A stretch of 64,000 bases of DNA, from positions 930,001 through 994,000 of the forward strand of contig PUDQ02000001.1 of the NCBI GenBank assembly GCA_002964805.2, given 5' to 3'. The notes under the pieces are model-generated. The model was given only the letters and a program-made list of their open reading frames with translations, was not told the DNA's origin and searched no databases. The position numbers were made by a program, and so were the translations under genes. The stretch comes from Trametes villosa. Lineage: Eukaryota; Basidiomycota; Agaricomycetes; Polyporales; Polyporaceae. Positions 10,764 to 22,472 of the stretch are shown here, one piece after another; position 1 is the stretch's first letter, and each line of letters starts with the position of its first letter.

Positions 10764-12051
10764 CTAGAACGCGCCGGGCATGGCCAAGATCGGGTGCGCG
10801 AAGCCAATGCGCTCGCGCTGAGGGAGCTCGGGCGGCGCACTGTGCCTGCGGCTCTTGCGCTCCACCTCATCCTCGCGGTCGAACTCGCCCGGGGTGGGGA
10901 CGGCGATGGAGGGCGGGGTGGTGCGGCGGCGCAGGCGGCTGAGCATGTTGTGCGCAGTGCGCTCGCGCGACGCGGTGAACGCGAGCAGGTTCGACTCCGT
11001 AAGCTCGATCGGGGACGCCGAGGTGGTGCGCGGCACAACGGTGGTCGTGACCTGCAGCTTCGGCGCCAGCGGCGAGCGCGGCGAGACGGGCGGGAGGCAG
11101 GGCGTGGGCTGGGCGATCTTGACGGCAGGCGCCTCGGGGGCGGCGCGGGTGGGGAAGCGCAGACGGCCGACCGCGCTGGGGAGCGCAGGTCGGGACTTCG
11201 GCTCGGGCGTGACCTCGATGGTGGGCTGCTCTACGCGCGCAGGCATGCGCAGGAACGAGGGCAGGCGCATGGAGGGGCGCGCGGAAGCCTCATGCGCGGC
11301 GACATGGCCGTTCGAGCTGAGGCGAGCCGTGATCTGATCAAGGGAGGGGAGGGCTTTCCTTTTGGTCGAGAGCTTCACGGGGGCAGACCGGAGGGGCGCC
11401 TTGGGGTGCACATCCCCGGGGAGGCGGAAGTCCACCTGCTCAACCCACGGCTGGCAGGAGGGCGCGACGGGTCGGCCGAGCTGGAGCGCCTCGAATACTT
11501 CCAACGGGGACTCGAGCCCGGGCGAGGGCAGCGAGTAGTGGAAGACCGCAGGTGACTCGGGGGGCGTGACCGGGGTGAAGGTGGCAGAGGGCGAGGGTGG
11601 CGCCTGCACTTTGGACAGGAAGAGCGCACGCCGCTCGACTGCAGGCGCGGCAGCGTGCGGTCAGCACACGAGCGGGCGGGATTACTGGAAGAGGACGGTA
11701 CACACCCTGCTTGTTCCTGTGAACCTTGAGCGCAATCTCCTTGCGGAGATCGGTGGTCTTCTTGCTTCCCAACGCCGCGTTTCTCTCCCTGGTGGCTTGG
11801 AGCATGGCTTCAAAGCGTTCCCTCTCGAGACCCTTGCCGGTGACCGGCGCGTCCTTGGGCCGCAGGGGCGACAGCTGCTTCGGGGTGACCACCGTCGGGG
11901 GCGGGGGCGAGAGGAGGACGGGGCGGAAGCTGTCTTGATCGTCGCTGAGGAAGGAGCACTGGGAGAAGGGCGAGAAGGGCTCCTGGGCAGGCTCCTCGGG
12001 AGACGCGAGCGAGATGGCAATCTCGGGGACGGGGGAGAGTGCGAGATGCAT
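10764..12051 (-). CDS. Basidiomycete hypothetical protein, Pro/Ser-rich with SLDQITARL motif
   Basis: Two exons, 12051-11706 and 11638-10764, joined over a 67-base intron (donor GTGTGT, acceptor CTGCAG) to give about 405 residues. The start (MHLALSPVPEIAISLAS) has an ACC before ATG. The protein is low-complexity and probably disordered. It is dotted with short ordered-looking blocks: RERFEAMLQATRERNAALG with TTDLRKEIALKVHRNKQ, LPSLDQITARLSSNG, and NLLAFTASRERTAHNMLSRL. These read like linear motifs or short helices in a nuclear or regulatory protein. I do not recognise a named family, though the KALPSLDQITARL block looks conserved among Agaricomycetes. Function unknown. No membrane segment or signal peptide. 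Confidence 0.75.
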
Positions 12052-13035
12052 GGTGACGCGAGGGTAGGACGGGGAGGGGGACTGCGAGTTTGGAGAATTA
12101 GGACGCGGGGCGACCAGCACCAGTGAACACTTGTGCAGAATGAGCACCGGATGAAGTCGGTAGGGTAGAAGAAGGAAAGAAAGCCCGGAAGGAAAGCTGG
12201 CACCACAGGAACCCGAGAAGATGAAGGAAAGAGGGAAAGATGAAGAGGGACGTGAATGGAAAAGGCGGGAGGAGAACAACTCTGGAGCGCGAGCCGCGAT
12301 GTGTCCGACTGATGTCCTCGCGCGAGACGCCCAGGCGAGCCATCTCCCGCTGCAACTGCCTGCACAGCGTCTCCCCTCCATCATCTCCCCATCCGTCCAG
12401 CCCGGTCTCACCCCGCCCGCCCCCTCTCCTCGCAACCACACCGAGCGTCGCATCCAGCCCAGCTCTTTCATGTCTTTCTCCTGGGCGCGGCGCGGCGCGA
12501 CCCTCGACCTCCATGTCCTCGCTTGCGCCCGCTGCGGCGGCGGCCATCGCCCCCTCCGCCCTCCGCAGCTCGTACTCGTTGACGTGGTCGCTTTCTCAGC
12601 TCTGATGGCGACCGCCAGCCCAGCACTCGGCCGTCCAATTCTGCACACACATCACAGTCTCGGTCTCCAGATGCGAACACCCCCTGGGCACAGGCCGCCT
12701 CATCAGGCCCATGATCCCTCCGATCCTGGCCTGATGTCTTGCTGCACTGGCTCCATCCTCCAAACGCCACGGACTTAGCGCGGTCATTTGCACCGTTTGC
12801 AGACGATACGTGGCCGCGCTCTTGCCAGGCCACGGTCGCGATCGCCCCGTCTCCAGGGCCGCGCGGGAGTATTCCTTGCTCTCGACGCTGACAACGCCAA
12901 GTCCAGATCGTTAATCTTGCAACCGTTCCCTTGTAATCTACATACAACAGTCTATATACACGCGCGGTCCCGCGCGGTACGACGTATTACAATGCTGCTT
13001 GTTTTGTGCTCTCGGCCTGCCTCGGGCCCGCCCTC
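12052..13035. other. Intergenic between orphan gene start and LYS1 stop
   Basis: About 980 bases, the 5' flank of the orphan and the 3' flank of LYS1, both on the minus strand. A minus-strand stretch near 12590-12290 reads DHVNEYELRRAEG and later QLQREMARLGVSRED, which looks coding-like but lacks a convincing start or splice partner. I do not call a gene. Confidence 0.45.
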
Positions 13036-14324
<1,289 letters not shown>

Positions 14325-14556
14325 GGTGTCGTCTGTGCGGGTGGTGGCGGTCGCGTTGTGAGTGCTGTGGGTGGGGCCCTTCCCCAGTTTTGTCGAAGGC
14401 AGACGCGGTCAGAATGACTCTGCCTTGAAATTCTGTGCACGTGACGCGATTAGATTGGGGTGATCGAGCATCGAGATCTGCTCGCGACGCGCCTCCGCGC
14501 GCCCCGGAGAGCTCCAGCCACACTTGTCTCCGGTCACTCAGCAGCCCTCGATACAA

Positions 14557-16080
14557 ATGCCTGGCCGAGTAAAGAAACGTTCGCCTCTCAAGGCACCAGG
14601 TAACGTACAGAAACTTTGACGATATGCATGTCTTCTGAAAGTTGTGTATAGAAAGACCGTATATTGCCCTCGGACTCGAGGGGTCGGCGAACAAGCTCGG
14701 CGCGGGGATCATTAAGCACTCTCCAGACGGTTCAACGGCCGTCCTCTCCAACGTCAGGCACACCTACATCACACCTGCAGGCGAAGGTTTCTTGCCCCGC
14801 GATACCGCACAGCACCATCGCGAGTGGGCGCTGAAGGTCATCAACGATGCATTCAACAAGGCGGGGGTGTCCTTGCATGACATCGATTGCATCTGCTTCA
14901 CCAAAGGTTCGCTCACCCAACTCTACGAGTCTGAATCTGATTTTGACGGCCAACCCATCCAGGCCCGGGAATGGGCGCACCACTAGTGTCTGTTGCACTC
15001 GTTGCCCGCACGCTCTCTCTGCTGTACAATAAGCCTCTGGTTGGAGTAAACCACTGCGTCGGCCGTACGTATATGCACAAAATCCGGTGTTACCCTTCTC
15101 ACGTAACGCGCCCTAGACATCGAAATGGGCCGACAAGTCACCGGCGCACAGAACCCAGTCGTGCTCTACGTCTCGGGCGGAAACACCCAAGTGATCGCAT
15201 ACTCGCAGCAGTGCTACCGCATCTTCGGCGAGACCCTCGATATCGCCGTCGGGAACTGCCTCGACCGGTTCGCGCGGGTCATCAACCTCAGCAACGACCC
15301 CAGCCCCGGGTACAATATCGAGCAGGAGGCAAAGAAGTGCGTGCTCGTTCGCATTCGCAATATTCGCTGTAGCGATGCAGGACGCTGATCGTGGCGCAGG
15401 GGGACGCGACTGCTCCCGCTGCCGTACACCACGAAGGGGATGGACATCAGCCTGTCTGGCATCCTTACTTCCACCGAGGCGTACACGCTCGACAAGCGCT
15501 TCCGCGCGGACGGGCGGCCCGCGGAGGAGGGCGCGGACATCATCACGCCGCAGGATCTGTGCTTCTCGCTGCAGGAGACGGTGTTTGCGATGCTCGTCGA
15601 GATCACGGAGCGCGCGATGGCGCACATCGGCAGCAAGGAGGTGCTCATCGTGGGCGGTGTCGGGTGTGAGTGCGCCCCCCAATCTGTGTCCCCAGTCGCT
15701 GTGTGCGCTGCGGGACCCACTAGGCACTGCTGCTCACTGCATAGCGCAGGTAACGAACGTCTGCAGGAGATGATGGGCGTCATGGCGAGGGAGCGCGGCG
15801 GGAACGTCTTCGCCACAGATGAGCGGTGCGCAGCGGCATCTGTCAATTTGCAGGGCTTCTGTGTTCACACCCGAGCTTGACCTTTTGCAGGTTTTGCATC
15901 GACAATGGGATCATGATTGCCCAGGCCGGGCTGCTGAGCTTCCGGATGGGACAGCAGACGTCGTTGGCGAAGAGTACGTGTACGCAGCGGTGAGTGCTCT
16001 ACGCTCCATGATTATGTATTATCGTACTGAACAGCCCCAGTTTCCGGACGGATGAGGTCCATGTAGCCTGGCGAGCGTAA
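14557..16080 (+). CDS. KAE1: KEOPS subunit Kae1, tRNA N6-adenosine threonylcarbamoyltransferase
   Basis: Transfers the threonylcarbamoyl group to A37 of ANN-decoding tRNAs as part of the cytosolic/nuclear KEOPS complex. A short N-terminal exon ([14 protein letters not shown]) joins to [20 protein letters not shown]. Conserved family blocks follow: [19 protein letters not shown], the metal-binding [68 protein letters not shown], and [18 protein letters not shown]. It ends [12 protein letters not shown]. About eight exons, each join phase-consistent. The protein aligns end to end with eukaryotic OSGEP, plus a basic 14-residue N-extension. A 255-base decayed copy of its fifth-exon region lies downstream at 17500-17757, so the locus was duplicated. 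Confidence 0.96.
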
Positions 16081-16366
16081 GGACGAGAGAGGCTGTCTGA
16101 CTTCGGTGTAGCTTTGACTGTACTGGTACGTAAGTTTGAGGCCTGTATGCTGATGTATCGATACATCTTGTGTTCGTAACCGTCAACCGACCGCTATGCA
16201 TGGCGAGGCCGACGTATGGCTTCCAGGCTAGACGAACTACCCCAGAGATGCGCAACATCGCCGTTACTGAAGACAAAACCTGCGAAGGTAGGTGTAACCG
16301 TACAACACGCGCGTGGCAACTTCAGAATTCGCTGAACATCCCCAACAGCAATTCTAGTATAACCAA

Positions 16367-17448
16367 TCATCCACGAGCAACGTTTTCCTCCACAAGCTTC
16401 AACCCCTCAGGATCTGTCATCTCCAACTCCGCGCGTACCTCCTCAAACGCATCCCACCACCACTGGTTCGGAAGTTCGTACTGGGAATCGCAAGTACCAG
16501 GTGGGGTCCGCCACGGCTTGTCCTTCAGGATATAGTGCATGCACCGGACTTCCTCGTCCCGCCAGAGATCTGGGTGCGCGACACGCAATGTTTTGAGCCC
16601 GTTGTAGCACCACGGGAGGGGCTTCCAGCGGCCTTTGAACGCCTCGGCGTACAAGTCTTGGTCGGGGAACTGGAAGTCGGGCACGAGCGGCGACTCCTCC
16701 AGAAAGCGGCGGAGACGCTGCCCGGTGTCAAGCGATGGGCGGAGGACGATGAGTCCACCGTTGAGAAGGTGGTATGGGCGTGGGCTGGTCTCCTGAATCT
16801 GTGGGGGCGCGGTCAAGCCACCGGGGTGTGTGACCGAGCTATGAGCACAGTTCTCGGGTGTCCTGCAGCCAACGTGAGTGCCTGGCATTCTTTCTCGATT
16901 TGGTTTGAACGACTCACCAATCCGCAGGGTAGTGTGACAGCTTGCGCGGATTGCATGCGCATACGTGCACAGCAGCGATATGGTCCAAGGGGAGGTCGAA
17001 GTCCATGAGCTCGTCCATGTTCCTCCGCACGACCATATCTGCGTCCAACACGACCAGACGCTATGGCACCCAATCAGCCCCTTGGAGTGCGCATACATGG
17101 GCGAGGATTACGGACATCATATTCGACCTGCTCGAACATCCTGTATAACGGTCAGCCACCAGCCTTCGCGAGGTGTAGATCAAGTACGTACCGAATCTTC
17201 GTCCACGTCTCCGCAAACCTGATATCGTGCGCCGATAGATTGCTTGCCTTTGGGTAGAGCGGATCGACCTCCTTGATGTCCAGGCCCCGGCGCGCGATGA
17301 GATCGCGTACTTCTCGCGGTAGCGCGGGCGTGGTCATCACGACCAGCGGGTCCTTCGAGCCTACATCCCGCAGAGTCTTTTGCAGCACTAGGAGGCCCGG
17401 CAGATACTCGTTGGTCGAGATGAAGGTGAAGTAGGCTCGTCTAGACAT
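16367..17448 (-). CDS. GT8 glycosyltransferase (glycogenin/galactinol synthase-like), copy A
   Basis: Retaining glycosyltransferase of family GT8, predicted to use a UDP-sugar. Start MSRRAYFTFISTNEYLPGLL. Four exons give about 300 residues. Exon 1 ends at RFAETWTKIR; then MFEQVEYD, RLVVLDADMVVRRNMDEL with the metal-binding DXD (DAD), AAVHVCACNPRKLSHYPADW, and PENCAHSSV. The C-part holds YHLLNGGLIVLRPSL and FPDQDLYAEAFKGRWKPLPW, with the GG and DQD features seen in GT8 active sites. It ends at VARG. No signal peptide or membrane helix is visible, so a cytosolic role is likely. Convergent with KAE1, 286 bases between stops. Acceptor unknown. It is a tandem paralog of copy B (17886-18976) with the same intron positions. 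Confidence 0.88.
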
Positions 17449-17499
17449 GCAGAGTATGAGGGAGTGGGCGTGAGGGTGAGGAAGGGCTCGGGGTTAGAG

Positions 17500-17757
17500 T
17501 CCAGAAGGCCATGGACAGCAGCCTGTCCGGCATCCTGAACCTTGTCCCATCGAGGCATACACGCTAGGCGAATCATACCGGGTGGATGGGCGGTCCGCGG
17601 TGGACGGCAAGACGGTTTCATACCGTAGGTTCTGTGCTTCTACCCGCAGGAAACCGACTTTTCAATGATGGAGGCCGCGGAGCGCACGAGGGCGTACATA
17701 GGCCGCAAGGAAGTTCCCAATGCGACCGTTGTCGGATGTGCGTCCCCAAAATCCTAT
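17500..17757 (+). pseudogene. Decayed fragment of a second KAE1 copy
   Basis: About 255 bases align by eye with KAE1 bases 15425-15680. Shared stretches include ATGGACA-CAGCCTGTC-GGCATCCT, GAGGC-TACACGCT, GA-GGGCGG-CCGCGG, and the end GTCGG-TGTG-GTCC. The alignment continues past the parental exon end into the start of its intron, so this is a DNA-level copy, not a retrocopy. The reading frame is broken: an in-frame TAG appears within the region matching the TYxLDK segment, and there are small indels. The flanking KAE1 exons are absent. It is on the plus strand like its parent and sits between GT8 copies A and B, exactly where a duplicated KAE1 should lie in a repeated KAE1-GT8 unit. Confidence 0.82.
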
Positions 17758-17885
17758 CACAATTTCCTGCCGGGCCAGTGCCGGATAGATTAGAGGGGAG
17801 GTAAGTAGCAGCATACATACAACATACGTGCGGTAACAGCGGGATCCTCTAAACAATTCCTCAGTCTACGTCCCAGCGAAGCGAA

Positions 17886-18976
17886 TCACGCACGAGCAAC
17901 GTTCCCCTCCAGAAGCTGCCACGCCTCGGGATCCCTCTCCTCTAGCTCCGCACGGAGCTCCTCGAACGCATCCCACCACCACTGGTTCACGAGCTCGTAC
18001 CGCGGGTCGCCCCTGCCCGGCCGTGTGCGCCACGGCTTGTCGCTCAGGATATAGTGCACGCAGCGGACCTCTTCGTCGCGCCACAGGTTGGGGTGGATGA
18101 CGCGGAGCGTCTTGAGCGCATTGTAACACCACGGCAGCGGTTTCCAGCGGCCCCGAAATGTCTCGGCGAGCAGGTCCTGGTCCGGGAACATGAAGTCTGG
18201 TACGAGAGGTGACTCCTGAAGGAAGCGGCGAAGGTGGTCCATGGTGGCGAGAGAGGGCCGGAGCACAACGAGGCCGCTATTCAGGAGGTGGTACGGGCGC
18301 GGGCTTGTGGCTTCTATCTGTGGTGGAGAGGTCAAGCCATCCGGATGCGAGACGGAGCTATGGGCGCAGTTCTCTGGTGTCCTACAGATGTTGTGAGTGC
18401 GCACGTAGGAAAGCCAACTGTTCAAGTGCCTCACCAATCCTTCGGATAGTGAGGTAATTTGCGCGGATTGCACGCGCATACGTGGGCGGCAGCGATGTGG
18501 TCCATCGGTAGATCGAAGTCCATGAGTTCGTCCATATTCCGCCTGATGACCATGTCCGCGTCCAGCACGACCAGACGCTGTTATATAATATACTATCAGT
18601 ATTTGTCCCAACGTCGATGCGAACAAGGCCGACGAACGTCGTATTCAACCAACTCGAACATCCTGCAAGCCGGTCAGCCACCTTTGCCGGGGTGCACTCA
18701 CGGAACGCCTATTACGTACCGAAGCTTCGTCCATGTCTCGGCAAATCTGATGTCGTGGTCCGAGAGCTTGCTATCCTTTGGGTATAGTGGATCGACATCC
18801 TTGATAGCGATGCCCTTGCGCGTGACGACATCGCGCACTTCTTGTGGTAGGGCGGGCGTGGCCATCACGACCAGTGGGTGTTTCGATCCTACATCCTGCA
18901 GGGTCTTGTGTAGGACGAACAGGCCTGGGAGGTATTCCGCGGTTGTGATGAGAGTAAGATAGGCACAGCGGGGCAT
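17886..18976 (-). CDS. GT8 glycosyltransferase, copy B (tandem paralog)
   Basis: Paralog of copy A, with the same exon layout and the same key motifs. The first ATG is at 18976 (MPRCAYLTLITTAEYLPGLF). Blocks include LPQEVRDVVTRKGIAIKDVD, FELVEYD, RLVVLDADMVIRRNMDEL with the DXD intact, AAAHVCACNPRKLPHYPKDW, PENCAHSSV, YHLLNSGLVVLRPSL and FPDQDLLAETFRGRWKPLPW. It ends GNVARA. Differences from copy A are spread through the protein (for example GG to SG before LVVLRPS) and all frames stay open. Both copies therefore look functional. The second intron (between VEYD and RLVV) is longer and AT-rich here. No KAE1 gene follows it, only the fragment at 17500-17757. Confidence 0.87.
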
Positions 18977-19606
18977 GCTGGGCACTCGGGCAGTCCGGGG
19001 CTGGTGAGTCTGGGGAAGACCAGAGTCTGCCGGTGACTGGACTTATGCCGGTGACTGGACTTATACTAGCTGACAGAGCTGCTGTGAGACTTCGCCCGGG
19101 CACTCGAGGCGACTCGGAGTACTTGTCAGCCACCCATTTGTGGCTGCTCGCGCAACATTTAGTGTTATCGATCACTACACGCGGTCCTACACGGTAGGAA
19201 TGGCCCTCCTACAGGGTTTCCCAGACCAACAGTTCCCTGCAAGTCTGCGCGCTGAGTTCCTTCCCTGAAGGCAGTCTCGTACTACCGAGCGCCGGCGTTG
19301 TAATGTCGGAGAAAGTTGAAGGGACGACCCACAAATGGATGCCATTCAACCAGAACAAGCCCCGGCCGAGATATCAGTAGCCGCCGGGCATGCTTTCACT
19401 GCGTTCCACAGACCGCCCATCTCGGTGAAAGACTTGCAGCGACGCCAGGGAAAAACTTTGGCGGTCAGCCAGGAGAGCGCCCAGCGGTTCAACCGACTCC
19501 CGGTGGCATCTCATGCGCATAGCATTGGCATGGTCATACAGAAGAGAGGCGTCGTGTGGCGAGAGGAGAAAAATAATGCGACAACAGATGAGAACACGAG
19601 AGCAAT
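18977..19606. other. Intergenic, 5' flank of GT8 copy B and 3' flank of eS28
   Basis: About 630 bases. It holds an 18-base direct repeat (listed separately) and the GT8-B promoter. A 110-codon plus-strand frame from 19335 (MDAIQPEQAPAEIS) overlaps the eS28 last exon on the other strand and shows no family features. Confidence 0.5.
19029..19064 (+). repeat. 18-base perfect tandem duplication
   Basis: Two adjacent perfect copies of GCCGGTGACTGGACTTAT, about 55-90 bases upstream of the GT8 copy B start codon (which is on the minus strand). This falls in the core promoter or 5' UTR. It could duplicate a regulatory element or be a recent slippage product. Confidence 0.9.
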
Positions 19607-19993
19607 CTACCGCAGGCGGCTGAATGAAGACACAGATATCAGCTTCAATTCTTTCTGTCGAGTATGAAGGGTACGTACCGAGCCTCACGCTCACTCTCCA
19701 GGAGAGCCAGGATGTCCTTCTCGCGGACGGGGCCCTTCACGTTACGGATGATAGACCGGGTCGGGTCGTCCATGAACTCGACGCGGACCTGCGTGACACC
19801 ACCACGGGAGCCAGTGCGCCCAAGGACCTGTCCAGAAGCCACGGCCTACGGTCAGGGCTTGCTCCAGAAGTGAGAAAAAACGAGTGGATGGACCTTGATG
19901 ACGGTAGCGAGCTTGACGGGGGCTTTTGAGGAGTCCTGTTCAAATCATCAGTATTAAAGCTTGCTGTATCGTCCGAGCGTGGTTGCTCACCAT
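19607..19993 (-). CDS. RPS28: 40S ribosomal protein eS28
   Basis: Small-subunit protein near the mRNA exit region. Four coding exons give 68 residues, the normal length. Exon 1 is only the start codon (19993-19991), followed at once by GTGAGC. Exon 2 encodes [14 protein letters not shown]; exon 3 encodes [18 protein letters not shown] and on to LESEREA; the last exon supplies the final RRLR and stop. The core [26 protein letters not shown] and LALLESERE matches eukaryotic eS28 almost residue for residue. The first intron carries a clear branch-like TACTGATGA. Because exons are so small, ordinary gene finders could misplace both ends. Confidence 0.95.
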
Positions 19994-20351
19994 TTTTGCT
20001 GGAGGGGAGGCCGAGGGCGAAGCTGGCGATGGGTTGGCGGGTCGGTGTACTGGGTAGAAAATTAAGGTTCACGTATCGAGCAGAGTTCAGCCCCGACGGA
20101 AGTTGCCGACGACTCTCACACCAGACTCCCACCCAGCCCAGCTCCGGGCCGATCGCGTCCGCACTCGCGGCCCGCACAACATGCCCTGAGCGCTAAGTGA
20201 CTGTGCCGCAAATCTTAGTGCATCCGGGCTCTATTAGTATAGTACGCACGTCCTATGGGAGACATTGCATTACGATAGCGCTCTAAAATCGATACAGGAG
20301 ATAGAGTAGAGGTGAGAGTAACAGACGCGCGCATTATGACACACTATACGC
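19994..20351. other. eS28 promoter and lipoyl synthase 3' flank
   Basis: 358 bases between two minus-strand genes. I see no gene. No obvious telo-box or TATA element is visible in the eS28 upstream side. Confidence 0.45.
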
Positions 20352-21845
20352 TCATGCCTGTGCTTTCGCTGAGGCCTCCAGCACCGGGTCGGCAACGAGA
20401 GTCTTGGCTCGTCGTTCCGCGCCCTTACCCCTCAGGACGTTCTCTATGAAGAACTCGCCAGCCTGTGGAGTGGATGAGCTCACATTGCATGAAGATCCGT
20501 AGACCACGACTGACCTTGTAACTGCTACGGACGAGCGGGCCGCTGGCGACATACAGGAAGCCCATGTCTTCCGCTATCTGCTTCCAGCGATCGAACTCGG
20601 CCGGCTCGACGTAGCGGGCGACCTTCATGTGGCGCTTCGTCGGCCGCATGTACTGGCCGAATGTGACCACGTCCACGTCAACCTTACGTAGCTCTGCAAT
20701 CGGGGTCCGGATGTCAGTGAGATTGTGCAGAAGCAGCCTCTGAGAGCGGAGCCTGACCTCGTAGGGCGTCCATGATTTGGTCCTCGGTTTCGCCGACACC
20801 GAGCATGATGCTCGTCTTGGTGATCCGAACACCCGCCTTCTTCGCCTGCTCCAGTACTGCCAGACTCTGCCTGAACGTTGCGCGGCGGTCGCGGACGTAT
20901 GGCGTCATGGCCTCGGAAGTCTCAACGTTGTGTGCGAAGACGTCCAAACCAGACTTTGCCACCATCGCGACATGCTCCAGGTTGCCCCCAAAGTCGCCGG
21001 TCAGCGTCTCTACTAGTATCTGAGGGGCCCTACACAAACTGTCAGCGACATGGTAGGCGCATCACTACGGGAATACGCACTTCTGCTTGATCTTGACGAT
21101 TGTTTCGGTTAGGTGGTGAGCGCCGCTATCGGCAAGGTCTAGAGAATAGGTCAAAAATGCGGTGCCGGAGGTATGTAGTGCATGTACTACCATCGCGGTC
21201 CACGGTGGTCAGCACAATGTAACCCAGTCCCCAGCGACTGATAGCCTCGGCCGTGTTCTCTGGCTCATGAGGGTCCAATGGGGGTGGTGCCTTCGACGTC
21301 TTCACTGCGCAGAACCTGCACCCACGAGTGCAAGTGTCGCCCATAAGCTACAATATGGTGAGCTTCCACAGAACTGCGCTGTCTCCTGAACGTCATACCA
21401 TGATCGTAGCAGTAGCACTCTTCTTCCCTTCCGCTTCGGTAGCGCCCTCCTTGCCGCCCCAACAGTCGCCAATGTTAGGGCATCGTGCTTCCTCGCAGAC
21501 GGTATGCAGGCCTAGGCCGCGAAGGTCCTTCTTAATCTTAGCGAAGGAGGCGCCCTTGGGTATGGTCGTCTTCAGGTATGACGGGAGCCGTGGCCTATGG
21601 TAGCGCAGCTCTTAGGTACCGCCCATTTCAAAGACATGAGTAGGCCGTGCTCACTGTGACGTGTTTCCGAGGACGACTCGCTCGGGTACCCTGTCCGCAA
21701 TGAAGTCGTCCAATGAGGGGCCGTCCTCGAGCTTCTGGCTAAAGCGGCCAGTTGACGAAGAGGGGGTAGCCAGACACCGTGCGTGCACACGCACGGCACG
21801 AGCAGCGCGGAGACCTAGCTGGAGTTGCGACGCAGACAGAGACAT
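20352..21845 (-). CDS. LIP5: Lipoyl synthase, mitochondrial (radical SAM)
   Basis: Inserts two sulfurs into octanoylated E2 and H-proteins to make lipoamide in the mitochondrial matrix. The N-terminus ([20 protein letters not shown]) is Arg-rich and non-acidic, a likely presequence. It is followed by [15 protein letters not shown] and [20 protein letters not shown]. The auxiliary cluster motif is [12 protein letters not shown]; the radical-SAM motif is CTRGCRFC. Further blocks are [70 protein letters not shown] and [19 protein letters not shown] in slightly varied form. Seven or so exons. All seven catalytic cluster cysteines are seen, so the enzyme should be active. It is divergent from CMC1, with 255 bases between start codons. 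Confidence 0.95.
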
Positions 21846-22100
21846 GGCGAGGTAGTCCGAGGCAAGTCCTGCAGGCCTTTAGGCTGCGTCCCGAGGGCAG
21901 GTGTAATGAGTGGTCCGAGGCTGAGAGCCGTCCGCTCCGGAGTCGAGCCACCTTGCTAATCCGTAGCCGCCGGCATGCCCATAAGGAGAAGCTCGCGCCC
22001 GATCGCGTCCACGACGCGCCGGCGCGGCGAGCCGTCGTCCTCAACGCCTCGCCGTCTGTTCCGTGCCCCGCAGCTGCTGGGAAGCGTCGCCTGGCTTACC
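21846..22100. promoter_or_regulatory. Bidirectional promoter, lipoyl synthase / CMC1
   Basis: 255 bases separate the start codons of two divergent genes for mitochondrial proteins. No TATA element is evident on either side. Shared control is inferred from the arrangement only. Confidence 0.5.
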
Positions 22101-22472
22101 ATGAACGCCCTCTCACGTCGGGAGGAGGAGACCCTCTTGAAGAAGACGAAGGAGCATGCATTGAAGGAGTGTGACTCTATCGTGAAAGGTATGGCTCTCG
22201 TCGCATGCACGTCCAGCTCACACCCACTCTTCGCAGACTTCGCAGAGTGCGCGGAAGGACGCACTTTTACTGTCGCATGGAAATGCAGGGGAAAATATAA
22301 GGCAGTGCAAGAGTGCATGCTGCACTAGTGCGTGGTCTATTTCATATGTGCGAGAAGCTGGCCTTGACGTTGCTACAGCACAGGGCCGGAAGGCATGGCG
22401 TTGGTCCGTGCCGAATACCTGCGGCTGCGGAACGAGCAGGAGCAGCAGAACGCAAGCAAAACACCTTCTTGA
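22101..22472 (+). CDS. CMC1: Cytochrome c oxidase assembly protein Cmc1 (twin CX9C)
   Basis: Intermembrane-space protein that stabilises Cox1 assembly intermediates and is imported by the Mia40 relay. Three exons. From MNALSRREEETLLKKTKEHA the chain reaches the first CX9C (CDSIVKDFAEC, the Asp restored across intron 1). The second CX9C follows (CRGKYKAVQEC), then YTGPEGMALVRAEYLRLRNE, which is diagnostic for Cmc1. The last exon was found by matching intron phase; it ends NASKTPS. The frame stays open upstream of the chosen Met, with another Met at 21975, but that extension is Arg-rich and unlike the family, so the short start is preferred. About 80 residues. Confidence 0.9.

Noticed and set aside
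10980..11000. tRNA B-box look-alike (GGTTCGACTCC)
   Set aside because: It lies inside the orphan gene's coding exon, has no matching A-box or acceptor stem, and fits the protein frame.
19335..19667. 110-codon plus-strand frame starting MDAIQPEQAP
   Set aside because: It runs antisense through the last exon and intron of eS28 and has no splice or family support.
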